A stretch of DNA of 64,000 bases from Begonia masoniana (GCA_022432975.1 CM039502.1:1044375-1108374); one strand, 5' to 3'; positions 37,080 to 50,278 are shown, counted from the stretch's first letter. Notes: a model not told the origin generated them from the letters alone. Translations and numbers: made by a program.

Positions 37080-37789
37080 TTTCTTCGACAAATATAAAAT
37101 ATTGGTTCAACTTATGTTTTCCTCCATCAATCCTTTATATAGAAGCGAAGGAATAATAAAGTCTGGGAGACCACTGCCATTAATGATCCTCTACTGGAGG
37201 AATATATGGCTGGTGGCCTCCATTTGTGTGTGATAACCGCCGGAAGGATTTTAAAGTTTAAAATTTCCCCCTTATCTGGGGTTTGTATTCTCTGCTACAA
37301 AATACGAGAGTTTGAATGTTTTATCAGAGAGAAAATATGAAAACTTTGTGTTGGTTTTATAGTTTTATGAATTCCCATAGACAATCCACCAAATTCATAA
37401 TTAACTAATATTATATGGGAAGAAAAGCTAACGAATGAGATGTCTGCCATTTATGCAATGGTGGTACAAAGCATTATGTTCTTCACTTTCTACCTTTATT
37501 TTTTGTTCTTCAAGTTACTTAGTAAATAGGATCCTCCTCTTAATTATAGTATTTTTATTTTCTTTCTTCGTCATCTTTTTATTCTTTTTTGTTTCACGTA
37601 AGAAACTATTTTAGAAAAAATAATTATGCTCTTCTGTTTGGTCAATGAATTAATTATACTCGAATCAATTCAATTTATGCAAATCCTACCCAGAATGATT
37701 TCTTGCCATCAATACACTTTATATCAATCACACCAACCTTGATCTCCCCCTTTAATACCGAGATTGAGAAGGCAGAGACAAAGTTTATC
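37080..37789. other. Intergenic between transporter copy 3 and CML copy 2
   Basis: No gene. The sequence upstream of exon 1 of copy 3 (37080-37330) matches that upstream of copy 4 (48421-48690), so it is the old transporter promoter. The part at 37380-37700 recurs at 39500-39800, 48740-49100 and 55540-55820. Confidence 0.6.
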
Positions 37790-38220
37790 AGGGATTTGTT
37801 TCTTCTTCACGAGTTTCTTCTTTTACTATTTCAACTTTCTTAGAAAATGGAGAGCGGCCGAGAAAGTCGACGTTAAACCCGATGAGAGGCCTGAGTAAGA
37901 GGGAGGTCGAAATGGTGATGGAGAGGCTGGGAATAGGCTATGATTCAGAGACGGAGGAGCTTGAAGAGAGGGTGGGCGTGGAGGAGTTCTGCCGATTGTT
38001 TGACGGCGAGTACGAGCTCGGAAGAGATGAAGAAAGTGTTTGAGGTGTGGGATGAGAATGGAGATGGGTTCATCGATGCAGGAGAGTTGGAGAGGGTTCT
38101 CTGCAAATTAGGAATGGAAGTCGGATCGGAGCCGGAGGTTTATATGAGGATGGAGATGGAGTTGTTGACTTTCATGAGTCCTGGAAGTTTATGGACAAAT
38201 GCGAGAATTCTCTTTGAAAT
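37790..38220 (+). pseudogene. Calmodulin-like copy 2, frameshifted
   Basis: Similar along its whole length to the intact CML copies. It lacks the first codons, has an extra C at AGAGGCCTGAGTAAG (near 37890), an insertion at GGCGAGTACGAGC (near 38010), and a deletion of about 35 bp around 38145-38150 that joins GTTTATA directly to TGAGGATGGAGATGG and so removes the start of the second EF-hand. The first EF-hand [12 protein letters not shown] is still readable. Non-functional. Confidence 0.88.
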
Positions 38221-40669
38221 GTAATACAGTTTTACTCTGTTCTAAGAGTTTCATAAAAAAAAAAATAAATTAGTTGATTTTGTTAGAATTTAATAAAAAT
38301 AACACACTTGAATTCACCGAAGAAACAAGTGAAAGATTTCATAAGATTTGTCAAAAATCCGAATTAAAAAGAAAATACACAAAACAAGAATATTAATATT
38401 TACGTGAAAACTCCATTCCAATGTCAAATTCAAATATAAATGAGTCATACGATTCAACCAATAATATATAGAGTAATACTAAAAACTCATAATATTGAAT
38501 ACAAAAACTCATAATATTGAATACGAATCCAAGCCAACTGATGCGTGAGATGTCTAATTACGAATTTTATAGTTTTATCAATTGCAGTTTTATTCTAACA
38601 ATATTTATAATATAAATATAGGTAGGATAGCTGAAATAATAAATTAGATATGAGATCCAGAGTTAAAGTCTTCACCTTTAGTGTGTTTCTTTAGCAAAGT
38701 CATAGTTAGCTCGGCTTTTAGATGACAATCGGCCAAACCCATTTAGCTGCAATTCATAAAACTATAAAACCAACACAAAGTTTTCATATTTTCTCTCTGA
38801 TAAAACATTCAAAATCTTGTATTTTGTCGTAGAGAATGAGGGGGGTAGGCCTTTCTCATTCCCCTCAATCTAAGCAACAAACCGGAGCGGAAATTTTAAG
38901 CTTTGGCTAAAATCTAATTTAACCTATTAAATTATTAAAAACTTAACAATGTAACTCCTGATGGCAACTTGATAGTCTTCCCTTCAGTATTTTGCGCACA
39001 GAGCATAAACCATTCTACAGTATTTCAAGTCAATTTAATATTGTTTGAAATTTTTTATAATTAATTTATAAAATGAAGAAGAAACAGATAGTTCCTGTCC
39101 TATCTTGGAGAACGGCCACCGCTCCAGGCAGAATTGAATTGTTAGGTTAAAATTTGATTTATTAGGATTAATACTTTAAGAGCTTGTTTAAAAAAAATCT
39201 TGTTTTGAGGGTTAAATTAGTTTTTACCGTTTAATTTTTTAGTTTATTTTCTAAAACTGAAATAAAAAGGGATTATACCAATTCCACAATAATGATATTT
39301 AGTCTCAACTCTCTCTCACTAGCAATTGAGAAATTCTCATGAAACGAAGCATATTTGTAGCAGCTCACTACGTTAACGAAAAGATTATCATTTTGTCTTT
39401 TTTATTTTATTTTATTTTTTAATATAAGGTAATATTATATTTAGCAACAAATTGAGCAGAAAGAGGATTTGCATGGCCATCTGCTCCATTGACACAGGTA
39501 TTCCTTTAGAAAATCCACCAAATTCATAACTAACTAATATTATATGGGAAGAAAAGCAAAGGAATGAGATCTCTGCCATTTATGCAATGGTGGTATAAAG
39601 CATTATGTTCTTCACTTTCTACTTGATTTTTTGTTCTTCAAGTTACTTGATAAATGGGATCCTCCTCTTAATTACACCATTCTTATTTTCTTTCTCCGTC
39701 ATCTTTTTTTCTTTTTTGTTGCTGACAGCATTATGAGTCATGCAAGAAACTATTTTAGAAAAAATAATTATGCTCATCTGTTTGACATTCAATGACACAC
39801 GACAAATCTCTACAAATCCCATCAATCATGATTTCTTGCCATCAATACAATTTATGTCAATCACATCAACTTGATCTCCCGTTAATACGGAGAATGAGAC
39901 TATAGAGATAAGTCCACCGAGGAGAAATAAATAGGTAAAATCCATTTTAACTCAACGTATGGTTTGTTATAAAACAACCCTTAAAAGTATTAATATGCAC
40001 ATTTAAATTTTAAACTATCAATTTAATCTTTAATGGCTCCTCGTGTACCTCGTTCTCTATTTTACACTAGAATAAGAGGCCAATCTAAAAAGAACGGTCC
40101 CTTGTTCTAGCGGGAGGTCACGTTCCTTCTTTATTTTACAAATTAATTTTAAAAAAATACTAAACGATATTCAATTTATTTTTAAAAATTTTACCAAATG
40201 TTTATCACATCATTGAAAGGTAATCTAATAGTTTTCGTAATTTTATAACAATTATGCTCTTCTGTTCGAATATGAATTACACAAGACAAAAAGATATTGG
40301 GCAATGATAGAAAATTAAATATCGTGTAGTATTTTTTTAAAATTAATTTATAAAGTGAAGAAGAAATAAGAAGTCATTGAGAACGGGGGACTGTTCTTTT
40401 CAGATCGGTCCCCTATTCTAAGGAATGACCCCTCATTCTAAATGAACGATCTCTCTTTTAGAATGAAGGGTGAACGATTGACCGTCATGGTTAATTTGTT
40501 AAGTTTTTTATAGTTTAAAGTTTGATCGGTTAAGATTAATAATTTGAGGATTTAAAAAAAAAAAGAATTTATTATTTAATTGAATTTTATCCCATGGAAC
40601 GTGAAAGAACAGGGAAAATAAAAGTGCTAGAAATAGCCTAACTAGGAAGGTTAGAATAGTACAATGACC
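38221..40669. other. Duplicated non-coding DNA with scattered repeat fragments
   Basis: No gene. Includes the empty site for the Mutator-like element (about 38597-38640), fragments of its inverted-end family (39030-39090, 40120-40380), the empty site of the second solo LTR (about 40306-40345), and CCCCGTTCT-type motifs at 40390-40480. Much of it also aligns to 54180-56040. Confidence 0.6.
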
Positions 40670-40975
40670 ATATGATTAGCACGGTTTTTGTGGCTTTTGC
40701 CATTCCTTTTTTCGAATTAAAATGATGATGCTTCGGATACGACTGAGAGAATGTATTCTTCAAGTACATTAGAGATTGAACTTGTCATGACTGCGTACTT
40801 AGCAAAACGACTGACCAATGTCATGTAAATGGTTAGTTTTGTACTTAATTTGTTAATGGGAAGATTTACGTAACTTGAGATTTGAAGTAGTTTCCATGCA
40901 TGAGGAAGCCCATAATCGCCATTGATCCATAGTTTATTGTGCTCGCTTTGAATCAAACATTTCCCTTGAAAACAA
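40670..40975. pseudogene. AVT1-type transporter fragments (copy 5)
   Basis: A piece of exon 3 on the minus strand (about 40730-40940) has the YGLPHAWKLLQISSYVNLPINKLSTKL-type reading but is diverged. It abuts a short plus-strand piece (40674-40712, AGCACGGTTTTTGTGGC) from the C-terminal part of the same exon. The opposite orientations show a rearrangement. No open frame survives. Confidence 0.75.
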
Positions 40976-41335
40976 AGTCTCGATTTGGGGCGGTGACCCT
41001 CGGTTCTCACCCCCAAGAATTACGGCATAGAATAAGGGATTTCCGCCCCGAAACGATCCTCCGTTCTTAAAATATTACGCTTGAGAACTGGATCCCGATT
41101 CGGGACGGGGACACCCTGTTCCCGACCATCTTCTAAAATGAGAAGACATAAAACATGTAGCCTTTCTGGGGCGGGGACCTCCTGTTCCCGAGAACCCCCT
41201 GAAATGAGAAAGGTAGGGAACATAGAGTTGTTCTGGGGAGAGGACCACCTTTTATAGGGGTAAATACAGAATGTGAGTGATCGACCACCCGCCAGAGTTT
41301 AATTTATTATATTTTTTATAATTTAAGAATTTAAT
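40976..41335. mobile_element. Partial CCCCGTTCT element
   Basis: Contains the same alternating CCCCGTTCT and GAACGGGG-type motifs, and the right inverted end (GAGTTTAATTTATTATATTTT) of the 24862-25508 family. It is truncated on the left by the transporter fragment. Confidence 0.55.
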
Positions 41336-42269
41336 TTTTAGATTTTTAGTTTAACTGATTTTTTAAATTAATCTCATACTTTTGAGGTTGAAATTGATAA
41401 TTATTTTTTTTATGAATAGCAGCTTCTAAATGAGTTGGGACAGTTGTTATCTAAAAGCTAAGCAAACTATGATTTTGCTCAAAAAACAAACTAAAGATGC
41501 AGACTTTAACTCTGGAGGTATATGTATCTCATACATAATTGATTACTGGGTTATGTCTATTTTCATCAAGAACAAGAAATCGCAATCCACCTTCAATGGA
41601 GTGGTATTGAGATTTGTTTTTTTATACATAACATCTTATCTTCAACTATTATAATGTCTTTCAAAGTAAAATTCAATAACAAAATTAAAATGTTACCCGC
41701 CTAGCCTTTTGGGTTCAATGTCAGGGCCCGGTCCTGATCCTCAAACCGGATCCCGACGAATTAAGATTCTTGATGTGGGAAATTCAAACCAACAACAACC
41801 TGGTTAACTAATAGACGTTCTCAAAGTGAGAACTTTCACACACAATCTTACCTGACATCTCGAATTATGATCTCACTATTAATTCAATCCAACAAAAAGA
41901 GTTTAACTGATTTTTTTAAATTAATCTCATACTTTTGAGGTTGAAATTGATAATTATTTTTTTTTATGAATAGCAGCTTCTAAATGAGTTGGGACAGTTG
42001 TTATCTAAAAGCTAAGCAAACTATGATTTTGCTCAAAAAACAAACTAAAGATGCAGACTTTAACTCTGGAGGTATATGTATCTCATACATAATTGATTAC
42101 TGGGTTATGTCTATTTTCATCAAGAACAAGAAATCGCAATCCACCTTCAATGGAGTGGTATTGAGATTTGTTTTTTTATACATAACATCTTATCTTCAAC
42201 TATTATAATGTCTTTCAAAGTAAAATTCAATAACAAAATTAAAATGTTACCCGCCTAGCCTTTTGGGTC
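41336..42269 (+). repeat. Direct repeat of about 375 bp, two copies
   Basis: Copy 1 is about 41345-41722 and copy 2 about 41899-42269. They appear identical over most of their length, including an open frame of 74 codons in each (starting 41430 and 41984) that resembles nothing known. Both end with TTACCCGCCTAGCCTTTTGGGT. The 175-bp spacer is GC-richer (GGGCCCGGTCCTGATCC). A diverged relative lies inverted at about 56110-56420. Confidence 0.85.
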
Positions 42270-44023
42270 ATATATATATATATGTGGTTTTACAACCCAA
42301 AAGTCATATGTCTCTTCGTACACTGTACCGTGCCTTGGTTTCTCCGTACGAGTGAACGTCCTCGCTATCTGAAAAATATTAATATCCACTAAATGAGTCA
42401 TTAGTTCAACAAATAAATATAACGACTAAAATAGTTAGCTCAAACCTTATCCACACTATCCAGACTTACACACATCTTCCATCTAATTATGATTATTTTG
42501 AAATCATTTTAAATCAAATACGTTTATGATTTGAAATTCATGTAATTTATATAAAAATGCATATATGTTCGTAATTCAAACCGTTTAAAATTCATCAACC
42601 ACGTTTTAAAATCATACAATTTCCATAAAAATTCATGTCATAAATCAATAATAGAAAACCAATTTCACATTATAAACCGATGCCCAACTACAATAAAATC
42701 AAGGCACGATGAAATTAAAATTTTATATTAAAAATTATTAATCAAAGAAATATCCATGCATGCATAATTTAACAATCGATGATATTTGTAAAATTCAATG
42801 CATAACACAAGTCCACCTAACATGTATAACTATAACAAATCCTTATAGATTATTGGGCTTTCACCAGCCGGATTGTAGTACCTCGAGCCTGCTACGCTCT
42901 CGAGGTTTAAGTACTTTTAACCCAAAGGGGACGACTACGCGTAAAGCTCCTGCTCTTTCCACCATGGTTATACATATTGTGCACAATGAAGAGTAAATTC
43001 AATCTCATATTTAAGTGTAAATTTCATCTTTTGTCAATACATGATCAAAGTTGATATAAAACCCATGCAATGATATTTGGGTTCAACTCAATGCAATGGT
43101 TTTGAAAATCAAATATGCCCAATTCAACATAAGTTATCGTTTCAACACATTTTAATAAATATTTAAAATAAACTATTTTCACAATTCATTATCAATTTGA
43201 ATAAAAACAATATGAAATTCCTCACTTCAACATCCAATTTCACTTCAATCATTCCAATCAATTCTCCACTCAATTTACCCAAAAATTTCAATTTATCCAG
43301 ATCCAAACGGAATTGAAATCTATCTTCACCTATCAAGGCAATAAAGTCTAAACTAGCTATTCTAATCGTTAAAGATATTTACTATATGTTGGTTCCACCT
43401 ATTTTCCTAAAATCTCCAACGACCTCAAGGATTTTCACGCCAAAACGCTCCTCTCGATGCCTGCACAACTTTCTTTAAAGGACAGATCGACGAATCTCAA
43501 GTCTACCCCTCCTTTTTCTCTCTCTTCCCTCGCAATTTTCCTCCCCGTTTCGTCTCTGTTCTCCCTCCTTTCTTTCTCTCATTCTCTCTCTTTTTACACT
43601 TTTTCTCCACGTAATAAGCAACCACCTTTCACCTTTTACGAAATGTTTGGATATGAACTTAGTAATAGTATAAGTTTTGATTAATTTATTTATTTAATTA
43701 GTAAAAAATTTTAATCTAAAATCATATTATTCTATTTTATTCAAATTGTTATATTTTTGTTACTTAATGTATCCTTAACCCCCATTAACTTTCATCTAAT
43801 CCAAATTAGATTAATTTTAATCTTATCCTCGTTAGATTAGTTATAATCTAATTTGCTTAATTTATATAAATTTAAAACCGTATTGATTTTTATCATTAAA
43901 ATTTCAAACCATTACATTCAATAATGGTAATAATTTGTGTTTGAATAAGTTTTTGGTTCTCCATTTATCAGTTGAAGTGCAAGCATTATAACTATTTTTC
44001 TTTCATTAGACTATTTATCAGTT
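42270..44023. other. AT-rich, LTR-like non-coding DNA
   Basis: No gene. A short AT microsatellite (42270-42284) opens it. A GC-richer patch at 42850-42965 (CCTCGAGCCTGCTACGC) and a CT-rich stretch at 43500-43615 give the layout of a degenerate long LTR in minus orientation. I could not find matching ends or a target duplication. 43690-44000 is plain AT-rich DNA. Confidence 0.4.
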
Positions 44024-47000
44024 TCAAAAATGATGTACAATTTGTTTAAGAGAACTATAAGTACCCGTCACTCCAACGATAACTCCTATCAACAAAATCA
44101 CACAAATTATTATCAATTCCAATCCAAACTCTCTTGTAGGTCTCTTAATCTTAAGGTAGCAAAGACATGGCAACAACATCAACACAAAAACGCTAAGAAA
44201 AGCTCCGATAAATGCCATAATGTAGCCAAAAAAAGGGACGGCAAGAGCCACGAAAACCGTGCTAATCATGAGCAAGGTTCAAATTAAAATGTTGATCGGT
44301 CGGATACGACTGAGAGGAATGTTTTCTTTGAGTACCACAGAGATTGGACTTGTCATGACTGCATACTTAGCAAAAGAACTTACCAATGTAGTGTAAATTG
44401 CTAATTTTGTACTTAATTTGTTAATGGGAAGATTTAATGTAATTTGAGATTTCGAGTGGTTTCCATACATGAGGTAGCCTAGAATAGCCATTGATCCATA
44501 GTTTATTGTGCTTGCAATGAAGCAAACAATCAAGACCTGCAATTTTCAAGAGAAAGTATAGATTTTTAAAACTCCTTTTGGAAATAGTTTTCTTACAATC
44601 AATTTCATCAAACTTTTTTTTAACTACCGTTGCATTTCTTAAAATAATAATAATAATAATAAACAAATTAATTCCCTGCTGTAATGAAATCTTACCTTGG
44701 AAAACTGAGTTTTGTCTTTTATGGAATGACATAGCATGGGAAAAACTGCATGTCCACAATAAGAAAAAGTAAACAAGCTTATTGTTAATGCTATTGTGTG
44801 TTGGCATTATATTTTTGACAACCTATTAAATTTGGTATGTTATGTTTTTGGAAATTATATTCTTTTGGAATATATATTATTCTATCATTCTATTTTGGAG
44901 AATATATTTGACAGAATATTTCGTCAATTCAAATGTGATTTGTTGAAAAAGAAATCATAACAAACTTGGTTCATATTCCTAATTATTTGGGATACTTTAC
45001 TAAAGTGTCATTGAAAGTGTCTCTGCGGCAATTTTACCAAGCAGAGTTATTTAGATCTTTATGCTGACTTTGTGGGATAAGATTCTTTGAATGAGGAGTC
45101 TGTTTCGAGAAGATATTGCTTAGAGAAACAGAACTGCACCTTGCACTTGATATAAAAGTCTGTTCTTTGTATGTTAAAAGATGCCGACGCCACTATTCAA
45201 GATGAGCAATTTCCAGCATCCAGGTTTGTCACTGATTAAATGATGTGTTTGAATACTTTTATTTAACTGCTGGATAGTGTTTATTTTGCTGCTGGATGTT
45301 TTACATGTGCTGCTGATTATTGTGTTGTGCTGATGGCTTCTTTATATGCTATGATGGATCTTTTCTCTTTTTTGTCTTTTTATGACAAAAAGGGGGAGTA
45401 ATGATTATTACTACTGATTGCTGGAATATGGATATTTTGTGTATATCATGAATAGTGTTCTGTTCGTTGATCTACTGGTGTGAGTATTAAGGTAGAGCTT
45501 TTATGATTCTACATCCAGCATTTAGGGGGAGTTCTTGATTTTGCCAAAAAATGCCAAAGGGGGAGATTGTTAATGTTAATTTGTGTTGGCATTGATTTGT
45601 TTGGCAAAATTAATTAAAGTGAGTATTTTTGGAGATTGATTGCTTTTATATTGCTGTGAAGGTCTCTTATGTTGGGCTATTATTTGAAATGATATTATAT
45701 TGATCGGGGAGTTTCGAATTCTCTCCTTCAGGGGGAGTTATGTTTTGCCAAAAATGCCAAAGGGGGAGATTGTTAATGCTATTGTGTGTTGGCATTATAT
45801 TTTTGGCAACCTATTAAATTTGGTATGTTATGTTTTTGGAAATTATATTCTTTTGGAATATATATTATTCTATCCTTCTATTTTAGAGAATATATTTGGC
45901 AGAATATTTCGTCAATTCAAATGTGATTTGTTGGAAAAGGAATCATAACAAACTTGGTTCATATTCCTAATTATTTGAGATACTTTACTAAAGTGTCATT
46001 GAAAGTGTCTCTGCGGCAACTTTACCAGGCAGAGTTATTTAGATCTTTATGCTGACTTTGTGGGATAAGATCTTTTGAATGAGGAGTCTGTTTCGAGAAG
46101 ATATTACTGAGAGAAACAGAACTGCACCTTGCACTTGATATAAAAGACTTTTCTTTGTATGTTAAAAGGTGCCGACGCCATTATTCTTGAGTGTGGATTG
46201 TTTCAAGAATTTCTCATTCACGGGGAGTTTCGAATTCTCTCCTTCAAGGGGAGTTATGTTTTGCCAAAAATGCCAAAGGGGGAGATTGTTAATGCTATTG
46301 TGTGTTGGCATTATATTTTTGGCAACCTATTAAATTTGGTATGTTATGTTTTTGGAAATTATATTCTTTGGGAATATATATTATTCTATCCTTCTATTTT
46401 AGAGAATATATTTGGCAGAATATTTCGTCAATTCAAATGTGATTTGTTGGAAAATGAATCATAACAAACTTGGTTCATATTCCTAATTATTTGAGATACT
46501 TTACTAAAGTGTCATTGAAAGTGTCTCTGCGGCAACTTTACCAGGCAGAGTTATTTAGATCTTTATGCTGACTTTGTGGGATAAGATCTTTTGAATGAGG
46601 AGTCTGTTTCGAGAAGATATTACTGAGAGAAACAGAACTGCACCTTGCACTTGATATAAAAGACTTTTCTTTGTATGTTAAAGGTGCCGACGCCATTATT
46701 CTTGAGTGTGGATTTCTCATTCATTTGAGATACTTTACTAAAGTGTCATTGAAAGTGTCTCTGCGGCAACTTTACCAGGCAGAGTTATTTAGATCTTTAT
46801 GCTGACTTTGTGGGATAAGATCTTTTGAATGAGGAGTCTGTTTCGAGAAGATATTACTGAGAGAAACAGAACTGCACCTTGCACTTGATATAAAAGACTT
46901 TTCTTTGTATGTTAAAAGGTGCCGACGCCATTATTCTTGAGTGTGGAATTTCTCTATTCATCTGGGCGTCTTTATTTCTTCACTCACGTTTCTGTGTGGT

Positions 47001-48420
47001 GTATGTGATTATTGATTCGGTCTTGTTAAAGACTGGTTTGTTGAAACCTGTTCTGGGTGATCATATCCTAAGACATTGTCAAGCGTCACAGACAGTGTCA
47101 TAGGAGTTTATTCTTGTGATTGTCATCTTTATCGTGGGCAAGGGGAGCTTGCCATATTTAAGTCGAGGGGAGCTCGCAAAACAGTTTCACCTGTGAAGGT
47201 TGGAGGAGGCGGCATCAAAGATAAGAGGGAGTCTTATTTTGTTTTAGTCCGAGTGTCTTGTAACCGTGTTTGAACTCGTGAAATGTTTTCATATCTGGGC
47301 GTGGCCACGCAGATGTAGGCGGATTGCCGAACTGCGTTAACAACCCCTTGTGTCGTTAATTTCCGCATTTTATTATTGTCCTATATTGTATTTATGACTG
47401 GTGTCACACGAAGTGTTACAACACTTTATAACATCAAGTCACTAACCTTATTGTCGTCGGAAGTCCACTAAAACGCAGCAAAGACTCATCAAAATCTGAT
47501 TGATGATGAAATCTGACACCATCGAAAGCGCCGGCCCAGAAAACAAAGAAAACCAGAGCAACAGAAGCCAGAACCCCACCAGAAGACAAGTAAGCAAGAA
47601 CACCTAGATTCTTCATCCACGTTGTGGGCAGTATTACGAGAGCTGACAGAAGAACAAAGGCATGTTTGAATTCTACTTCTACGTTTCCAATTTTGAAACC
47701 CATGTTTGGAAACAGTTTTTCTAAATTGTCTCCTTCTAAGATGAGAAATTCTACTGCAACAAGATAAAGCTCCAGGTACATTACGATGGAGACTATGGCT
47801 CTTCCTCTGTGCCCGAATGCTTTCTCTCCTATGTCTGGGTAGGTTTTGATCGATGGCTTTGAATCCATGCATCTCTTTAGAAGCAATCTTGTGTACCAGC
47901 AGAGAGTCGCCACTAAGAAGAGAAGGATTAGGCTTAGCCATCCTCCCTGAGCTAGGGCATAGGGAATCGACAATATTCCCACACCTGTTCAAAAAAATAC
48001 CCACTTAGAGTAAAGCTACAATGATATCAAGTTGTAGAACAAAACAAATCTTGTAAAGTTTCTCAAGAGCATTATAAATAACCATAAAATAGGCTCATTA
48101 GCACCGGTTATACTCGAGAAGATATAGGAGCAATTTAGGTGGTGAGATGTAATGTAGACATAGAAAACAAAAAACGTATCTTTGGATGAACGTAAAGTCA
48201 ATATAAGACTACTATTTTATCCATAATTGTCGTTCTCGTTAGACCAATGACTGTAAAACGCTAGGACAACATTAACTCTAATGTTCTGATTCTTCGAAGA
48301 GGGACGGCGGAGGAGAGTGGGAAAACCTAACAAGGCGTTGATGCCGTTGAGACAAGTTCAGAGAAAGGTGGCGCCTTTGCCCGGTTGGTGTGAAAGAGGA
48401 GGCTGCTCTTCTCTCTGCAT
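44024..48420 (-). pseudogene. AVT1-type transporter copy 4, two nonsense codons and an LTR insertion
   Basis: All three exons keep the lengths of the intact gene once the insertion is removed: exon 1 48327-48420, exon 2 47447-47984 plus 44696-44782, exon 3 44024-44536. Three independent lesions are seen. In exon 1 the codon after GATFL is TGA in place of AGA. Exon 2 is split by a 2.66-kb element. In exon 3 the CGA that follows SILI in the intact gene is TGA (44279-44281). The C-terminus after that stop is still well conserved (MISTVFVALAVPFFGYIMAF), so decay is recent. Confidence 0.93.
44783..47446. mobile_element. Ty1/Copia LTR complex inserted in transporter copy 4
   Basis: The element begins TGTTAATGC and ends CACTAAC, flanked by CTTAT on both sides (44778-44782, 47447-47451). 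The intact transporter has the uninterrupted sequence AAGCTTATTGTCGTC, read on the minus strand of this copy. AAAGGGGGAGATTGTTAATG, a typical Copia polypurine tract plus LTR start, occurs three times. LTR-like units begin at 44783, about 45770 and about 46285, and a partial one at about 46725. The last 300 bp include GATTGCCGAACTGCGTTAACAA, typical of a Copia LTR end. No polymerase coding is present, so this is a stack of LTR pieces, probably from unequal recombination. Confidence 0.75.
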
Positions 48421-49359
48421 TTTCTTCGACAAATATAAAAAGTTGGTTCAACTTATGTTTTCCTCCATTAATCCTTTATATAGAGCGAAGGAATGATAAA
48501 GTTTGGGAGACCACCGCCATTGATGATCCTCTACTGGAAGTGTATATGGGTGGTGGCCTCCATTTGTGTGTGATAAACGCCAGAAGGATTTTAAATTTTA
48601 AAATTTCCCCCTTATGTGGGGTTTGTTGCTGAGATTGAGGGGAACGAGAAAGGCCACCGCCCTCATTCTCCGCGAAAAAATACGAGAGTTCAAATGTTTT
48701 ATCAGAGAGAAAATATGAAAACTTTGTGTGGTTTTATAGTTTTATGAATTTCTTTAGACAATCCACCAAATTCATAATTAACTAATATTATATGGGAAGA
48801 AAAGCAAAGGAATGAGATCTCTGCCATTTATGCAATGGTGGTACAAAGCATCATGTTCTTCACTTTCTACCTTGATATTTTGTTCTTCAAGTTACTTAAT
48901 AAATGGGATCCTCCTCTTAATTACACTATTCTTATTTTCTTTCTTTGTCATCTTCTTTTTAGAAAAAATAATGATTTCTTGAATGACACAGGAGAAAAAT
49001 ATGTTGGTCAGTGAATTAATTACCCTCAAATCTCAGCAATTTAAGCAAATCCCATCAACAATGATTTCTTGCCATCAATACAATTTATGTCTATCACATC
49101 AACTTGATCTCCCTCATTAATACGGAGATTGAGAATATAGAGATAAAGTCCACAAAGGAGATAGAAATAGGTAAAATCCATTTTAACCTCAACGTATGGT
49201 TTGTTATAAAACAACCCTTAAAAAGTATTAATCCTGCCATTTAAATTTTAAACTATTAAAAAAAATTATCAATTTAACTTTCAATGGCTCCGAGTTTACC
49301 CTGTTCTCAATTTTACACTAAAGAGGAGGGGCCGATCTAAAAAGAAACGGCCCCCCATT
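48421..49359. other. Upstream DNA of transporter copy 4
   Basis: No gene. 48421-48700 matches the region upstream of copy 3 (37080-37330). 48740-49320 matches parts of 39480-40100 and 55530-55830. It ends in GGCCCCCCATT, where the hAT-like element is inserted. Confidence 0.6.
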
Positions 49360-50064
49360 TAGGGGTGGGCAGGATCAGATCGGGAACCAAAAACAAAACC
49401 AGACCGGCGGGTTCGGTCCGGTTTCGATCCCGAAGTGATGGACCACGGTCCAAAATACCTAGAACCAAAGACAGTTGGTCCGGTCCTCTGTCCACAGCTC
49501 AAATTCCAAAAGAATCGGGACCAGACTGAAGGACCCGTTTTTATTTTTAAACCAGAATCTTCCTTCGCTTCATTTCTGATTTTCTTCCTTCCTAAATCCC
49601 TAATCCAAATCCAGAACCAGAACACCCGAGTCCCACCTCCGAACGGCGAACACCAAACCTCCGAACACTTGAGTCCCGACCTCCGAACGGAACTCGAGCC
49701 GCCTCGCGCTCGCGCTCGCGCCAGTCGCCTGCTCGGATCGCCTCCCCTCTGTCTCCTCGGATGCAGAATAGAACACTCACGCAGAACGCACTCATGCAGA
49801 TGGCAAAACGCACTCGCACTCGCACTCGTAGAATCTCTCCAGAAGCCCTGATGCCTCGCCTCGCCTCGTCTCTGTCTTCGGCTAGTCATCGGCTGATCGA
49901 CTCGCCTCTCTCCTCACTCACAGTCATGGTATGCGGTTTATTAGGTCGACTTTTGCTGCGAATTGGTGTAAAAGAGATAAATTTTTATTAAGTTTCAATT
50001 TTTAAAAAAATAAAAATATTAGGGTGAGAGGAATCGGGACCGAACTGACCCATGCCCACCTCTA
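49360..50064. mobile_element. hAT-like non-autonomous element (705 bp)
   Basis: The ends TAGGGGTGGGCA and TGCCCACCTCTA are inverted copies with one mismatch. The flanking 8-mers CCCCCATT (49352-49359) and CCACCATT (50065-50072) match at 7 of 8, as for a hAT target duplication. The interior is GC-rich (CGCTCGCGCTCGCG near 49707) and holds overlapping open frames on both strands with no recognisable protein. The related segment at about 40090-40130 lacks the insert. Confidence 0.78.
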
Positions 50065-50273
50065 CCACCATTCTAGTGTGGGGTCACCTTCATTTTTTTT
50101 TTATAAATTAATTTTAATAAATTAACAAACGATATTCAATTTACTTGAAATTTTTATCAAATGTTTACCATATCATTAAGCTAATATGAAACTTTTCAAA
50201 ATCTTATAACAATTATGTTCTTCTATTCGAATATGAATGACACAAGACAAAAAAAATGTTGGTCAATGATAGA
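50065..50273. repeat. Fragment of the MULE-end / fold-back family
   Basis: Reads AACGATATTCAATTTACTTGAAA and related strings found in the 25863-28515 element and at 40140-40380 and 54861-55143. It continues at 52893 after the solo LTR. Confidence 0.6.
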
Positions 50274-50278
50274 AAATT

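Noticed and set aside
41430..42208. Two identical 74-codon open frames
   Set aside because: They sit in a duplicated non-coding repeat, resemble no family, and a diverged relative at 56.1-56.4 kb does not keep the frame.
49359..49889. GC-rich open frames of 77-176 codons
   Set aside because: They overlap on both strands inside the hAT-like element, with low-complexity Arg/Ser composition and no homologue.
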